47,192 nt of DNA, taken from NCBI GenBank assembly GCA_009838845.1, contig VXRD01000024.1:1-47192 (forward strand). The letters run 5' to 3'. Below the pieces are notes generated by a model. The model was not told the DNA's origin. It saw only the letters and a list, made by a program, of their open reading frames with translations, and did not search any database. Source of the DNA: Gemmatimonadota bacterium (GTDB taxonomy: Bacteria; Latescibacterota; UBA2968). A program made the position numbers and the translations under genes. Positions 25,215 to 34,383 of the stretch are shown here, one piece after another. Numbering within the stretch: the first letter of the stretch is position 1; each line of letters opens with the position of its first letter.

Positions 25215-26786
25215 ATGTCGCGGTTGAATTCTCACAGAGTACTAACGGTCCTGGTCCTTGTCTTTATTGGATGGGGACAGGCAGATGCCCGTCCAGCACG
25301 GGTTGGTCAGTTGCCCAATGGCAGTATGATCGGGTGTGCTTCGTGTCATGTGAACCCAGGTGGCGGTGGTACTCTCACTTCTTTTGGCAGGGATATCAAC
25401 AATAATTATCTAACGCAGCCTGGGCGCAGTGGTCAGGTTGTGTGGAATGCCATGCTCGCAATGCTCGATTCAGATGGCGATGGCGTTTCTAATGGTCAAG
25501 AATTGGGCGATCCAGATGGCGATGGTACACCAGATGCGAGCATTCAGGTGACAAACCCCGGCGATCCCAATAGTTTTGTACCACAACAGCCAGCTACGCC
25601 TGCTGTGACTTCGTTTGTAATTGGCGGTGTGACGCTTCAGGAAGATGTGAAGAATCCACCCGTGCCGAGTGGGATGCAGCAGTTTGAGATTACATTTAAT
25701 GTTCCCATTAAAATTGAAAATGTGGGGGCTATTTCATATCCCGCAGGTTTGTTTGTAGCTATGCCAGCCATCAGCGAAGATCACATGAAGCTGACGGGCA
25801 GTGTCAATTTGCCCGAGGGAACGACCTATCAGATACTTATTGGCAATCCGGATGCAAATTTGTCCGAGGCGCAACAATATTTTCTGGGCACAGTGGAACT
25901 GTCAGATGCCGTTGTTTCCGGCGTGGGTATTTTGCCCGAGGGTTTTACACCGGGTCCAGGTGGCGCATTCCTGATTGATTCTGAATTGTATTCAAAAGCT
26001 CTGATGGATGGTACTGACCCGTTTGAAAGTGCTATTGTTCGTATTTCTAATTTCAATGTATTGGAATCCTTTCCTGAACAACTGGCATTTGAGTTGAAAC
26101 ATGTGCCGGATGGGTCTTACGCGCTATTTCTGAGTCAAGATGTGGTAGATGCACAGGGAGACACGGTTGCGTTAGGTGCTTATATGGGACTCAATCCCTT
26201 CACAGGTGAAGTTGACCCCGCGTCATTGATTCATGTTGTCGATGGTGCCAGCGCAACCGGTTTACAAGTCATGCTGGAAGAAATTACTGAGCCGGAACTC
26301 CTTGACATTAGAGAGGTCAGTGTTCAGAGTGTGAATGTTGAAACGAATTCGTTTTCCATCCAACGCAATGGTCAACAGGTGAACGTGGATGTCTCACAGG
26401 CTCTGATGATTACCCTTGATCAAAAGAGTGTTGAGGATATTATCGCAATATTCTTTTCTGGCAATGTTGAAAATCTTGTCCAGCTTATTTTTCCCATTAC
26501 CGACTTGATGCCAGGTGATACCGTCTCTATTCTCGGATTGCCTATTTCCGGGACCGCAGTTCAAGCTTTAATCGTGATACGCCAGGCACCGTCTCAGACG
26601 CGCAGTGCTGATCTGAATGGCGATGGGAATGTCGATTTCTCCGATTTCTTGCTCTTTGCCGCTGCTTTCGGCACGAGCGAGGGAGTGCCGGGATACAATG
26701 CTGCGGCTGATTTGGACGGGGATGGTACGGTCGCATTTTCAGACTTTTTGATCTTTGCCAATGCCTTTGGCAAGCCCGTGGGGTAA
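25215..26786 (+). CDS. Secreted protein with CxxCH motif and C-terminal dockerin-like EF-hand pair
   Basis: Start MSRLNSHRVL is preceded by AGGAGG and opens a signal peptide ending near QADA. The mature N-terminus has CASCHVNPGGGG, a CxxCH motif resembling the cysteine-rich start of temptin-like domains; it could bind c-type heme, but the surrounding sequence fits temptin better. Next come thrombospondin-3-like calcium loops (DSDGDGVSNGQELGDPDGDGTPD, about residues 94-116) and a long beta-rich middle. The last 60 residues hold two dockerin-like calcium loops, DLNGDGNVDFSDFL and DLDGDGTVAFSDFL, each followed by a short helix ending in FG. The same module opens the LRR protein at 41.3-45.0 kb. 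The gene has its own promoter and terminator. Function is unknown. Confidence 0.75.
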   Translation: MSRLNSHRVLTVLVLVFIGWGQADARPARVGQLPNGSMIGCASCHVNPGGGGTLTSFGRDINNNYLTQPGRSGQVVWNAMLAMLDSDGDGVSNGQELGDPDGDGTPDASIQVTNPGDPNSFVPQQPATPAVTSFVIGGVTLQEDVKNPPVPSGMQQFEITFNVPIKIENVGAISYPAGLFVAMPAISEDHMKLTGSVNLPEGTTYQILIGNPDANLSEAQQYFLGTVELSDAVVSGVGILPEGFTPGPGGAFLIDSELYSKALMDGTDPFESAIVRISNFNVLESFPEQLAFELKHVPDGSYALFLSQDVVDAQGDTVALGAYMGLNPFTGEVDPASLIHVVDGASATGLQVMLEEITEPELLDIREVSVQSVNVETNSFSIQRNGQQVNVDVSQALMITLDQKSVEDIIAIFFSGNVENLVQLIFPITDLMPGDTVSILGLPISGTAVQALIVIRQAPSQTRSADLNGDGNVDFSDFLLFAAAFGTSEGVPGYNAAADLDGDGTVAFSDFLIFANAFGKPVG

Positions 26787-26815
26787 AATTAAAAAATAAG
26801 CAGGTCTGAGATCGG

Positions 26816-26853
26816 AAACGGGTTGGTCGGGTAAGTCGGCCAACCCGTTTTTT
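26816..26853 (+). terminator. Intrinsic terminator of the dockerin-type gene
   Basis: The 11-bp stem AAACGGGTTGG / CCAACCCGTTT is followed by a T-run ending at 26853. It lies directly before the hrcA promoter and insulates it. Confidence 0.9.
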
Positions 26854-26861
26854 GATGGGGC

Positions 26862-26890
26862 TTGACAATCGCTGTCTCTTCCTATATATA
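26862..26890 (+). promoter_or_regulatory. Promoter of the hrcA-grpE-dnaJ operon
   Basis: A perfect TTGACA (26862-26867) and TATATA (26885-26890) are separated by 17 bp. No CIRCE inverted repeat (TTAGCACTC-N9-GAGTGCTAA) is seen in the 70 bp between this promoter and the hrcA start, although HrcA normally binds such a site. Confidence 0.75.
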
Positions 26891-26959
26891 TCATAAACTA
26901 ACGTATCAACGCGGATAGGTCGTTTTCTACCCCTTTCATTCAGGCGGAAAGGGAATGCT

Positions 26960-27985
26960 ATGACCGAACTGACACCTCGGGAAAAAGCAATTCTCGACAT
27001 TTTGATTGGCACTTATGTCACCACAGGTGAGCCAGTGGGATCGCGCACAATTTCCAAGATGGATTTGGGACTCAGCGCGGCGACCATTCGAAACTCGATG
27101 GCCGACCTGGAAGAAAAAGGCTATTTGTACCAGCCTCACACTTCGGCTGGGAGGGTGCCGAGCGATAAGGGCTATCGTTACTATGTCGATATGCTGATGA
27201 ATCGGGAGGAACTCGCCGAGGCGGCACAGCGGTCTATTCGGGATAGTGTTGAGCGTTTGCGAGAGGGCAACGCCGATGATTTACTGGTGCAAGTATCCAA
27301 AGTTTTGGCCGATGTATCGCACAATCTGGGCATTGCCCTTGGTCCTCAATTCACTCAGGGTATTTTTGAGCGTTTAGAAATGCTCAAGTTGAGCGAATCC
27401 AGGCTGCTGATGGTGATGACGATTCGGTCTGGATTGGTCAAGACGATGGTTGTCGAAATCGACTCAGAAATTGAAGGGGACGAGTTGGAAGAAACGCGGC
27501 GGGTGGTCAACCAGCGGCTTTCCGGGCTTACGATAGGCGAGATTATGGCATCTGTCAAAGAGCGGCTTGCGTCCGCATCGTCCGGGTCTCCCAAGCTGTT
27601 GCGTTTGCTTGCCAATAGTGCCGATCATTTATTCAGATTTCCGAGCAGTGCGGACTTGCATATGGATGGTACGCGCAATTTTTTTGGTCAGCCCGATTTT
27701 TCCAGCGAACGCCTTGCCGGTCTGATTGGTATGCTGGAAGCCCGTGAATACGTGGCGCATTTGTTGAGTGACCGCGCGCGCGATGCGGGTATTTCCATCA
27801 CGATTGGCGATGAACACGAATCCCCCGCGCTCAAAGATTGCAGTTTGCTGACTTCTACGTATTCTGTGGGCAACGTGTCGGGCGTTATCGGTATTATTGG
27901 ACCAACGCGATTGCCTTATGGTCGGCTCGTTCCCCTGGTGCAGTATATGGCAAATCTGACAGAAGAGATGCTGGATCGCAGGTAA
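26960..27985 (+). CDS. hrcA: Heat-inducible transcription repressor HrcA
   Basis: HrcA represses class I heat-shock genes by binding CIRCE elements, and its folding depends on GroEL. The 341-residue protein begins with the winged helix LTPREKAILDILIGTYVTTGEPVGSRTIS and SAATIRNSMADLEEKGYLYQPHTSAGRVPSDKGYRYYVD, the strongest family signature. The dimerisation and inserted domains follow, and the C-terminus VIGIIGPTRLPYGRLVPLV is conserved. It is the first gene of the operon, 18 bp before grpE. Confidence 0.96.
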   Translation: MTELTPREKAILDILIGTYVTTGEPVGSRTISKMDLGLSAATIRNSMADLEEKGYLYQPHTSAGRVPSDKGYRYYVDMLMNREELAEAAQRSIRDSVERLREGNADDLLVQVSKVLADVSHNLGIALGPQFTQGIFERLEMLKLSESRLLMVMTIRSGLVKTMVVEIDSEIEGDELEETRRVVNQRLSGLTIGEIMASVKERLASASSGSPKLLRLLANSADHLFRFPSSADLHMDGTRNFFGQPDFSSERLAGLIGMLEAREYVAHLLSDRARDAGISITIGDEHESPALKDCSLLTSTYSVGNVSGVIGIIGPTRLPYGRLVPLVQYMANLTEEMLDRR

Positions 27986-28003
27986 AGGAGTTGTTGAGAA
28001 CTT

Positions 28004-28666
28004 ATGGCGCAGAAGAATGAAAAAAAAGAAGAAACACCGTTGGAAGAAAAAGTCGTGGAAGATGTAGATGCAGAGGTGGTGGAGGATGCGGAGGCAGAGG
28101 TGGCAAAAGATGAGGTTGATGAGGAGGCCGATCAATCGGAGGAGCCGAAGGGGAAGATAGAGGCTACTCCGTTATTTTTGGCCCGCGAAGAAGCCGAAAT
28201 GTATAAAGATCGGTGGATGCGCCTTGCCGCTGAGTTTGAGAATTACAAAAAACGCAGGGCGCGAGAATTTGAGATCCTTGTGCAATCTGCCAGCGAAGAT
28301 GTGATTCGCGATTTATTGCCCATTTTAGATGGGGTTGGTCGCGCGTTGGCACACAGCGAAAATGGGGATACAGAGTCAGAGGGATTTCAAGAGGGCATAA
28401 AAATGATTATGGAGCAATTTCCGCGCGTGCTCTACAATCGCAATCTGAAAGAAATTGAGACGGTTGGTAAACCATTTGATCCGAATGTGCATGAGGCATT
28501 GATGCAAATGCCATCTGAAGTCCACGGTGCCGGTATTGTCTCAGATGAGATTGAAAAAGGATATAGCCTGGGCGATAAGGTGTTGCGGCCAGCCAAGGTG
28601 GTGGTAAGTCAGGGCAAACCCGCACCGGAAGTTCAGGAAGAGGACGCGGATGCAGACAAACTATGA
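28004..28666 (+). CDS. grpE: Nucleotide exchange factor GrpE
   Basis: GrpE releases ADP from DnaK. The 220-residue protein has an unusually acidic N-terminal tail of about 50 residues (VVEDVDAEVVEDAEAEVAKD). It is followed by the long dimerisation helix YKDRWMRLAAEFENYKKRRAREFE and the C-terminal beta domain with GKPFDPNVHEALMQMPS and GYSLGDKVLRPAKVVVSQG. It lies between hrcA and dnaJ. The partner dnaK is not in the window. Confidence 0.96.
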   Translation: MAQKNEKKEETPLEEKVVEDVDAEVVEDAEAEVAKDEVDEEADQSEEPKGKIEATPLFLAREEAEMYKDRWMRLAAEFENYKKRRAREFEILVQSASEDVIRDLLPILDGVGRALAHSENGDTESEGFQEGIKMIMEQFPRVLYNRNLKEIETVGKPFDPNVHEALMQMPSEVHGAGIVSDEIEKGYSLGDKVLRPAKVVVSQGKPAPEVQEEDADADKL

Positions 28667-28715
28667 ACAGGGTCGCAATTGTGCGGCTCTTTTTGCATGT
28701 TGATGGGAAAGGTTA

Positions 28716-29870
28716 ATGGCCAAAAGAGATTATTACGAGATATTGGGTGTGGATCGCAATGCTTCCGAAGATGATATTAAGAAAGCTTATCGCAAGCACG
28801 CGCTGAAATATCACCCGGATCGCAATAAGGACAATCCACAGGCTGAGGAATTGTTTAAAGAAGGTGCCGAGGCATATGAAGTGTTGATGGATGCACAAAA
28901 GCGGCAGGCGTATGACCGGTTTGGACACGAGGGCGTCAGCAGTACCTTCCGGGGCGGTGGCTTTCAGTGGTCAGACTTTTCGCACGCTGGTGATTTTCAA
29001 GATATTTTTTCCAATCTGGATGAGATATTCGGCGGTGGTATCTTTGGCGATTTGTTTGGTCGGCGCAGCCCACGGCGGTCAAATCGCGGCGAAGATTTGA
29101 GGATTTCGATCAGTCTGACGTTAGAGGAGATTGCCGAGGGTGCTCAAAAAACCATTCGGCTGTCGCGGCTGGAGACCTGTGATACGTGCGGAGGTTCTGG
29201 TGCAAAGCCGGGAAGTTCCCCCGTAACATGCGATATGTGTGGTGGTGTGGGACAGATTCGGCAGGCCACGCGCTCCCTGTTTGGACAGTTTGTCAATGTC
29301 ACAACTTGCCCGCAGTGCAATGGCAATGGCAACGTGGTGCGCGAGCGATGTGACAGTTGTCATGGGCAGGGGCGAGTGAAGATGCAGAAAGATCTTTCAG
29401 TCAATATCCCCGCTGGCATTTCCGAGGGCAATTATATTCCCCTGCGAGGGCAGGGCAATGCCGGGCCAAATGGCGGACCAGCGGGCGATTGTATGGTTTT
29501 TGTTGAAGAAGAAGAACACGACCATTTTGAAAGACACGGCAACGATATTGTGTATGACTTGCCCATTAGTTTTAGTCAGGCAGCTCTGGGAGCAGATATA
29601 GAAGTGCCAACGCTGACTGGTCGCGTGAGTATGAAAATTCCTGCGGGAACACAGTCGGGGCGGATTTTTAGATTGCGCGGCAAGGGTATTCCCGAATTGG
29701 ATGGATATCGTACGGGCGATCAACTCGTGCGCGTGGCAGTCTGGACGCCCGCCAAATTGAGCAGGGAAGAAGAGGAGTTGTTTGCCAAGTTGGCAAAATT
29801 GGAAAACATACAGCCCCCAGAAGGTGGGAAAGGTTTTTTTGAGCGCTTTAAAGAAGCATTTGGAGGATAG
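28716..29870 (+). CDS. dnaJ: Chaperone DnaJ
   Basis: DnaJ stimulates the DnaK ATPase and delivers substrates. The J domain (residues 1-70) contains HPD at 33-35. A Gly/Phe-rich region with GGIFGDLFG follows. The cysteine-rich zinc domain has four CxxCxGxG repeats: [24 protein letters not shown] and CDSCHGQG. The C-terminal peptide-binding domains begin with [11 protein letters not shown]. Length 384 is normal. It closes the hrcA-grpE-dnaJ operon and a good terminator follows. Confidence 0.97.
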   Translation: MAKRDYYEILGVDRNASEDDIKKAYRKHALKYHPDRNKDNPQAEELFKEGAEAYEVLMDAQKRQAYDRFGHEGVSSTFRGGGFQWSDFSHAGDFQDIFSNLDEIFGGGIFGDLFGRRSPRRSNRGEDLRISISLTLEEIAEGAQKTIRLSRLETCDTCGGSGAKPGSSPVTCDMCGGVGQIRQATRSLFGQFVNVTTCPQCNGNGNVVRERCDSCHGQGRVKMQKDLSVNIPAGISEGNYIPLRGQGNAGPNGGPAGDCMVFVEEEEHDHFERHGNDIVYDLPISFSQAALGADIEVPTLTGRVSMKIPAGTQSGRIFRLRGKGIPELDGYRTGDQLVRVAVWTPAKLSREEEELFAKLAKLENIQPPEGGKGFFERFKEAFGG

Positions 29871-29894
29871 TGTACATCACACGAAAAACAGGCG

Positions 29895-29925
29895 AGCGGT
29901 CCAAATTTTTGTTTGGGCCGCTTTT
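29895..29925 (+). terminator. Intrinsic terminator after dnaJ
   Basis: An 11-bp stem AGCGGTCCAAA / TTTGGGCCGCT (one G-U pair) is followed by TTTT. It ends the heat-shock operon only 15 bp before the start codon of the next gene, so read-through or an embedded promoter may supply that gene. Confidence 0.8.
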
Positions 29926-29940
29926 ATATATGGAGGATTC

Positions 29941-30510
29941 ATGAAACAGGTATTGGGTGTGGTATTATTTTGTCTGATCGCGGGATGTGCTGGAGAAGAA
30001 AAAGAGAAAGATCAGACTGTGACGCGACAAAAATTGGACACGCCAATGGGCGCCTGGTTTATGTATGCCGGGAGCGAGACCGGGGTGCGTGGAGAAGATG
30101 ATCTGGAACGAGAAATTACAATTCTCGTGCTTAGCGACAGTACGTATTCACTGGCGGTGATAGAGCCTCACAACCAACGGAATTTTTCGGAAAAAGGGCA
30201 GGTGGCTTACGATATGCGCAATGGACAGATCAAGTTTACCGTGCATACTGCTACAGGTGCGGACTTTAGTGGGGCAGAACCTCGAAAACTGGTTGATGTC
30301 GATCCTCTGGTACCCTGGCAACGCGCCCCGGGGACAGAATATGTGATGATGTGGCGATTGGAGCAACAGAGGGATGAGAGCGGTGAAAATATGCGGGATG
30401 TGATGGTGCTTTCGGCAGAGGGACACGAAGAATCGTTTTTTGTACGCATCGAGAATCGGGAGGGAATAAGTGCTATTTTAAACGCGCAGATGAAAAGCGG
30501 GGATGAGTGA
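29941..30510 (+). CDS. Putative lipoprotein, unknown function
   Basis: The start MKQVLGVVLFCLIAGC is chosen for its ribosome site GGAGG and lipobox LIAGC, predicting lipidation at Cys16. The 189-residue protein has a polar linker (EEKEKDQTVTRQ) and then a compact beta-rich domain with GAWFMYAGSETGVRGEDD, ITILVLSDSTYSLAVIEP and QIKFTVHTATG. This resembles lipocalin-like 'stress response' folds of small lipoproteins, but I do not recognise a defined family. Its stop codon abuts the left arm of the terminator stem shared with the convergent transaldolase-like gene. Confidence 0.7.
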   Translation: MKQVLGVVLFCLIAGCAGEEKEKDQTVTRQKLDTPMGAWFMYAGSETGVRGEDDLEREITILVLSDSTYSLAVIEPHNQRNFSEKGQVAYDMRNGQIKFTVHTATGADFSGAEPRKLVDVDPLVPWQRAPGTEYVMMWRLEQQRDESGENMRDVMVLSAEGHEESFFVRIENREGISAILNAQMKSGDE

Positions 30511-30531
30511 TGTAACAGCCTCATCCCCGCT
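30496..30531. terminator. Hairpin between convergent genes
   Basis: A perfect 12-bp inverted repeat AGCGGGGATGAG / CTCATCCCCGCT with a 12-base loop is followed by TTTTC on the minus strand but lacks a T-run on the plus strand. It therefore best serves the minus-strand lysine operon. The plus-strand lipoprotein stop codon falls in the loop directly after the left arm. Confidence 0.75.
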
Positions 30532-30552
30532 GATATCTGCATTGTGAACCGC

Positions 30553-32460
30553 TTATCCAGCAACTTCTTTGGCCAGTTCAACGCATCGCACCAAAAATGC
30601 GTCATACGCGGCCTTAAACTCGGTGGTGGTTTTTTGAACCGATCCAAATTCGGGCCAGTCGCTGGGTTCCATGCCCCGCGTTTGCCAGCCACTCAGATCA
30701 ATTTGGACGTCATTCTCGAGAAAATCCTTTAGCGCAGGCGTCAGATCATAGCCCTTCTGAAAATCGGGCAATTCGTAAAGTCGCTGTGCTACGCCGGGTT
30801 CGTATTCATGGCTGATTGATCCCCTGAGTTCGTCCAGGTCAAAGTCGGGTTCTTCTGATACGAGTTGAACGGCGCGTTGATGGTTGGGAAATTCTGTATG
30901 GCACATGTTTTCGCCCAGTGCGTGAAGCGTGTCATCGGGGACGCGCTTGGACGCGGGCAGCACATCCATTGACGCCAAAATCCACTGTGCCTGATCTTCT
31001 GACAAACCGTAGGTGTCTGACAAGTAGGTAATCCATTTGGGCCGATTTTCAGGCGCGTAGAAAATCCAATGTACGCGTCGCGCAACGACTGTCCCCGCTT
31101 TTTTTAAATCGGCTTCGAGTTGCACAATTGCTTCTGAAGATTGACCGGCCGCTTCGGCAACTTTTAAGATTACGGGATGCTCCAGTGACTTCAGGTGGGC
31201 AAAAGAACATGTTGCGGCCGTTTGTTCTGCCAATGTCCCTTCGGGTATATCAACATCCAGATCAGAAGCGAGTTCGACGAGCAATTCACTGGCGCGATCT
31301 TCTGATAATGCTCCGAATAGCTTTTCGGCTTCTACTTCGCGCAAATGGCTTACAAACCGTCCACCCATATTTGTTTCATAAGTTCTCACGACTTGCTTAC
31401 CCGCCTGTGCCGCTCTGGCTTTGCCTTCAAAGGCATCGATGACGAGTTGTACTTCCTGGGCAACGGTGTAAACGACCGTGTTATTTGTACCAATGCCTGC
31501 GCTGTTGAGCACGGTCGTGATTTTTCGCGCTGCTTCGTGTCCGCCGCCGACCTTGAATACGATATTGGGATCCAGGGTTATATCGCTGACGCCCAACAAT
31601 TTGTCATATCCTTTCAAATAATCATCGGCAATGCGATATGCGTTGCGCGCATCTTCAATGCTGGCATCGGCCTGATCTGCGATATTGGGATTGAGTTGAA
31701 AGCTCACCATGTAGTCTTTCAGTCCCGTGTACATCGCCAGAGGCCGAAAGATTGAAAGATTGGGCCACAGCGCGATCAGTGTGGCAGCCATTACAATGTC
31801 ATCGGCATATTTTTCGGGATCGACTTTCCACTCGTCGTGCCTGGCGATCTCGGCTTTGAGTTCATCGTCCAGCGAGGGGTCTTCGTCAAATGCTTTGGCA
31901 GCCAATACTGGATTTGTGGAGACCTGGCAAAAGCCGTAGTGCCGCAAGTATTCCAGACCGCGCGCAAAGTCATTGCCAAATTTACAGACATTTTCACCGA
32001 TCATTTGCCAATACACACCGCCGCGCATATTGGTCTTGAGCAATTCCAAAAATGACCGTGCGGGATTGCCAGCGTCCAGATTTGACTCAATCCGCTCGGC
32101 TAATAATCCAGAGAGGCTATCGGCCAGGTTCACAGATTTCATGTCGGCCAAAAAATCATCTACAACACCAGTCGCGTGATCGCCTTCCAGATTATCGAGC
32201 GCGTCTAACACACTGTCGAGTGCTGCGTCTATTTCCTCAGCACCATATCCTACGATCTCGGCATCGCGTCCGACAAAGTTCATGCCCAACTGAATCAATG
32301 TCTTGCAAATTAAATCGCCAGAGGCTCCGCTATTTTTTATTGCGTCTAAGAGTTCATCTACGCGGCTCTGCAAAGAACCCGCCTGCGGTGAGATCAAAAT
32401 CCGATCTGCCACAGCAAGGGTTTGTCCGGCATCAAATGCCGCATGCACATCAACACTCAT
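30553..32460 (-). CDS. Transaldolase-like protein
   Basis: The 635-residue protein has transaldolase-type features in its centre: GFCQVSTNPVLAAKAF at residues 177-192 resembles the family's xTTNPSLxxKA strand. FKVGGGHEAARKITTVLNSAGIG contains Lys303, the likely Schiff-base lysine position. TNNTVVYTVAQ with a later GGRFVSHL matches the next two strands of the barrel. It is about twice the length of ordinary transaldolases, with an extra helical N-terminus of about 160 residues and a C-terminal half of about 250 residues of unknown role. It is the third gene after dapA and dapB behind the lysine riboswitch. The substrate is unknown; participation in an aldol step is inference. Confidence 0.7.
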   Translation of the reverse strand: MSVDVHAAFDAGQTLAVADRILISPQAGSLQSRVDELLDAIKNSGASGDLICKTLIQLGMNFVGRDAEIVGYGAEEIDAALDSVLDALDNLEGDHATGVVDDFLADMKSVNLADSLSGLLAERIESNLDAGNPARSFLELLKTNMRGGVYWQMIGENVCKFGNDFARGLEYLRHYGFCQVSTNPVLAAKAFDEDPSLDDELKAEIARHDEWKVDPEKYADDIVMAATLIALWPNLSIFRPLAMYTGLKDYMVSFQLNPNIADQADASIEDARNAYRIADDYLKGYDKLLGVSDITLDPNIVFKVGGGHEAARKITTVLNSAGIGTNNTVVYTVAQEVQLVIDAFEGKARAAQAGKQVVRTYETNMGGRFVSHLREVEAEKLFGALSEDRASELLVELASDLDVDIPEGTLAEQTAATCSFAHLKSLEHPVILKVAEAAGQSSEAIVQLEADLKKAGTVVARRVHWIFYAPENRPKWITYLSDTYGLSEDQAQWILASMDVLPASKRVPDDTLHALGENMCHTEFPNHQRAVQLVSEEPDFDLDELRGSISHEYEPGVAQRLYELPDFQKGYDLTPALKDFLENDVQIDLSGWQTRGMEPSDWPEFGSVQKTTTEFKAAYDAFLVRCVELAKEVAG

Positions 32461-32497
32461 GAATTTCCTCCTCTTTTACGTTTTACGTCTTACTTTT

Positions 32498-33304
32498 TTA
32501 CCTCAACCCCAGTACATCGCGCATGTCATACAAACCCGGGGCGGCTCCAACGGCAAAGGGGATGGCCCGAATCACGCCAGAGGCGAATGTGTCGCGACTT
32601 TGTGCGCGATGGGCGAGTTCGATGGTTTCTCCAATGCCTCCGAACATGACCGTGTGTTCGCCGACGATATCGCCGGCACGAATGGCGTGTACGCCGATTT
32701 CTTCGCGTGTCCGCGCGCCCGTATCGCCATAGCGACCATATACGCCTACTTCTTGCAAGTTGCGATCCAATCCCCTTGCTGCGGCTTCGGCCAGTGCGTA
32801 AGCCGTTCCCGATGGCGCATCGGTTTTAAATCGATGGTGCGCTTCGACGATTTCTGTATCGTAATCGCCACCCAGAATACGCGCGGCTTCTTCGACGAGT
32901 TGGACTAATACTGTTACACCTACGCTGAAATTGGGCGCGAATACACAGGCCACGTCTTTAAGGGCATGTGTCATGGTCTCTACCTGATCGGACGACAATC
33001 CCGTTGTGCCAATGACCATCGGCACGCCAGCGCGTCCAGCTATTTCTGCTGCGACAACTGTCGGGTCGGGGGGCGCGGTGAATGCCGTGATTACATCGAC
33101 ATTGTCCGTCATAGCCTCGACCGTATCTACTACTGATATACCTTTGGGAGGAACGCCTATGACTTCGCCAATGTCTTTTCCAATTACGGGATGACCCGTA
33201 AACTCGACTCCACCGCCCAAATCCAGTCCTTCGGCTTCGAGGGTCAGATGAGCTATTCGCTGTCCCATCCGCCCGGCAATACCACAAATACCCACCTTAA
33301 TCAT
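32498..33304 (-). CDS. dapB: 4-hydroxy-tetrahydrodipicolinate reductase
   Basis: DapB reduces the DapA product with NAD(P)H on the way to meso-DAP and lysine. The 268-residue protein begins with the Rossmann loop VGICGIAGRMGQRIAHL. FTAPPDPTVV and VIGTTGLS are the cofactor-side motifs. The catalytic block EAHHRFKTDAPSGTA has His156, His157 and Lys160. It starts 21 bp after the dapA stop and is followed 37 bp later by the transaldolase-like gene, so all three should share the riboswitch-controlled transcript. Confidence 0.97.
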   Translation of the reverse strand: MIKVGICGIAGRMGQRIAHLTLEAEGLDLGGGVEFTGHPVIGKDIGEVIGVPPKGISVVDTVEAMTDNVDVITAFTAPPDPTVVAAEIAGRAGVPMVIGTTGLSSDQVETMTHALKDVACVFAPNFSVGVTVLVQLVEEAARILGGDYDTEIVEAHHRFKTDAPSGTAYALAEAAARGLDRNLQEVGVYGRYGDTGARTREEIGVHAIRAGDIVGEHTVMFGGIGETIELAHRAQSRDTFASGVIRAIPFAVGAAPGLYDMRDVLGLR

Positions 33305-33325
33305 AATTGCTCCAGAAAAAAGCTA

Positions 33326-34354
33326 TCAATACGCCAGTCCATCCAGTACCGAATCATCGTTCAGGCGTTGCGCTATGTCTGTGCCAAAAAATGACGCTAC
33401 GGGTGCGAATACCTCTGGGTTATTGGCCTGTACTTCGCGGGCAATGCCCAGTACGATGTCCAGTCCGGCGCGGTTCATTTTTCCCAATGGCTGGCGACAA
33501 GGTCCCGCTGGCATGCCCAAAATATTCATCAATGTTTTAACTGGCAATGGATTGCGCGCCTTGACTTCTGTCACACCGTAAGGTGTTTGTTCTTCGGATA
33601 CAACGCCGACCATCCCAAATAAGGGTTTTAGTGCGGCGTGCAGGCGATCTGCTTCGTCCATGTCTCCGCTTTGGAGGGCGTGTACCATTTTTGTCACAGG
33701 ACCGGGTGCCACATTGGATATTACACTGATTACACCTGCGGCGTCAATCTGGTCACTGGTCATCATGTCAAATGTTTTGTCGTCGTCACCCGACATGATC
33801 GAAAACGCATTGCCACAACATTCGCGGGTGCGCGCCATGTTGTCCAGATCGCCTGTGGCCTCTTTCACGGTGTTCACATTTTTGTATTCGGAATACAAGA
33901 TGCCGAGGTCTTCTGGGAGCAATTTCGTGCCGGATCGACCGGGTATGACATAGGGGATCATGTCCAATTCGGGAAATGCACGGGCCACGGGTTCGACGTA
34001 TTCTTTGCGAATTTCCAGAGAACTCGGTCCGTTGTAATAGGGATCGACGAGCAGGATGGAGTCTGCGCCTACTTGCGCGGCGTATTCAGCTGCTTTTAAG
34101 GTTTTTGCCGTGGAGTTGCTGCCCGCTCCCCCAATGGCACGGCATTGCTCTCGGGCCTGGCTGCACACTACGCGCGTGATCAAGCTTTGTTCATCACTGC
34201 TCAGGGTTGGACTCTCAGCCGTCGTGCCGCAGGCCAAAAGGCCATCAATCCCTTCAGAAATCTGAAATGCCACCAGTTTTTCCAGACCATCCTGGTCCAG
34301 GGCATGGTTGGCAGTCAGAGGTGTGATTAAGGCCGTATGACATCCTTGCAACAT
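33326..34354 (-). CDS. dapA: 4-hydroxy-tetrahydrodipicolinate synthase family protein
   Basis: DapA condenses pyruvate with aspartate semialdehyde, the first step of DAP/lysine synthesis. The start MLQGCHTALITPL is chosen for GGAGG just upstream; the longer frame begins inside the terminator. Motifs: CGTTAESPTL, DPYYNGPS, YVIPGR with Tyr135, and Schiff-base Lys164 in TVKEATGD. Length 342 exceeds the usual 290-300 by a C-terminal extension. The superfamily also contains other pyruvate aldolases, but the lysine riboswitch immediately upstream and dapB immediately downstream support the dapA call. Confidence 0.92.
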   Translation of the reverse strand: MLQGCHTALITPLTANHALDQDGLEKLVAFQISEGIDGLLACGTTAESPTLSSDEQSLITRVVCSQAREQCRAIGGAGSNSTAKTLKAAEYAAQVGADSILLVDPYYNGPSSLEIRKEYVEPVARAFPELDMIPYVIPGRSGTKLLPEDLGILYSEYKNVNTVKEATGDLDNMARTRECCGNAFSIMSGDDDKTFDMMTSDQIDAAGVISVISNVAPGPVTKMVHALQSGDMDEADRLHAALKPLFGMVGVVSEEQTPYGVTEVKARNPLPVKTLMNILGMPAGPCRQPLGKMNRAGLDIVLGIAREVQANNPEVFAPVASFFGTDIAQRLNDDSVLDGLAY

Positions 34355-34383
34355 AAAAACCTCCAGTTTCTGCACTTTGCGAT

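Noticed and set aside
25215-26786. c-type cytochrome call for the CxxCH protein
   Set aside because: There is a single CASCH at the extreme N-terminus with no axial-ligand region or cytochrome fold; the following Gly-rich segment fits temptin-like proteins better.
30553-32460. Plain transaldolase (tal) annotation
   Set aside because: The protein is about twice the usual length and motif conservation is partial, so only transaldolase-like is justified.
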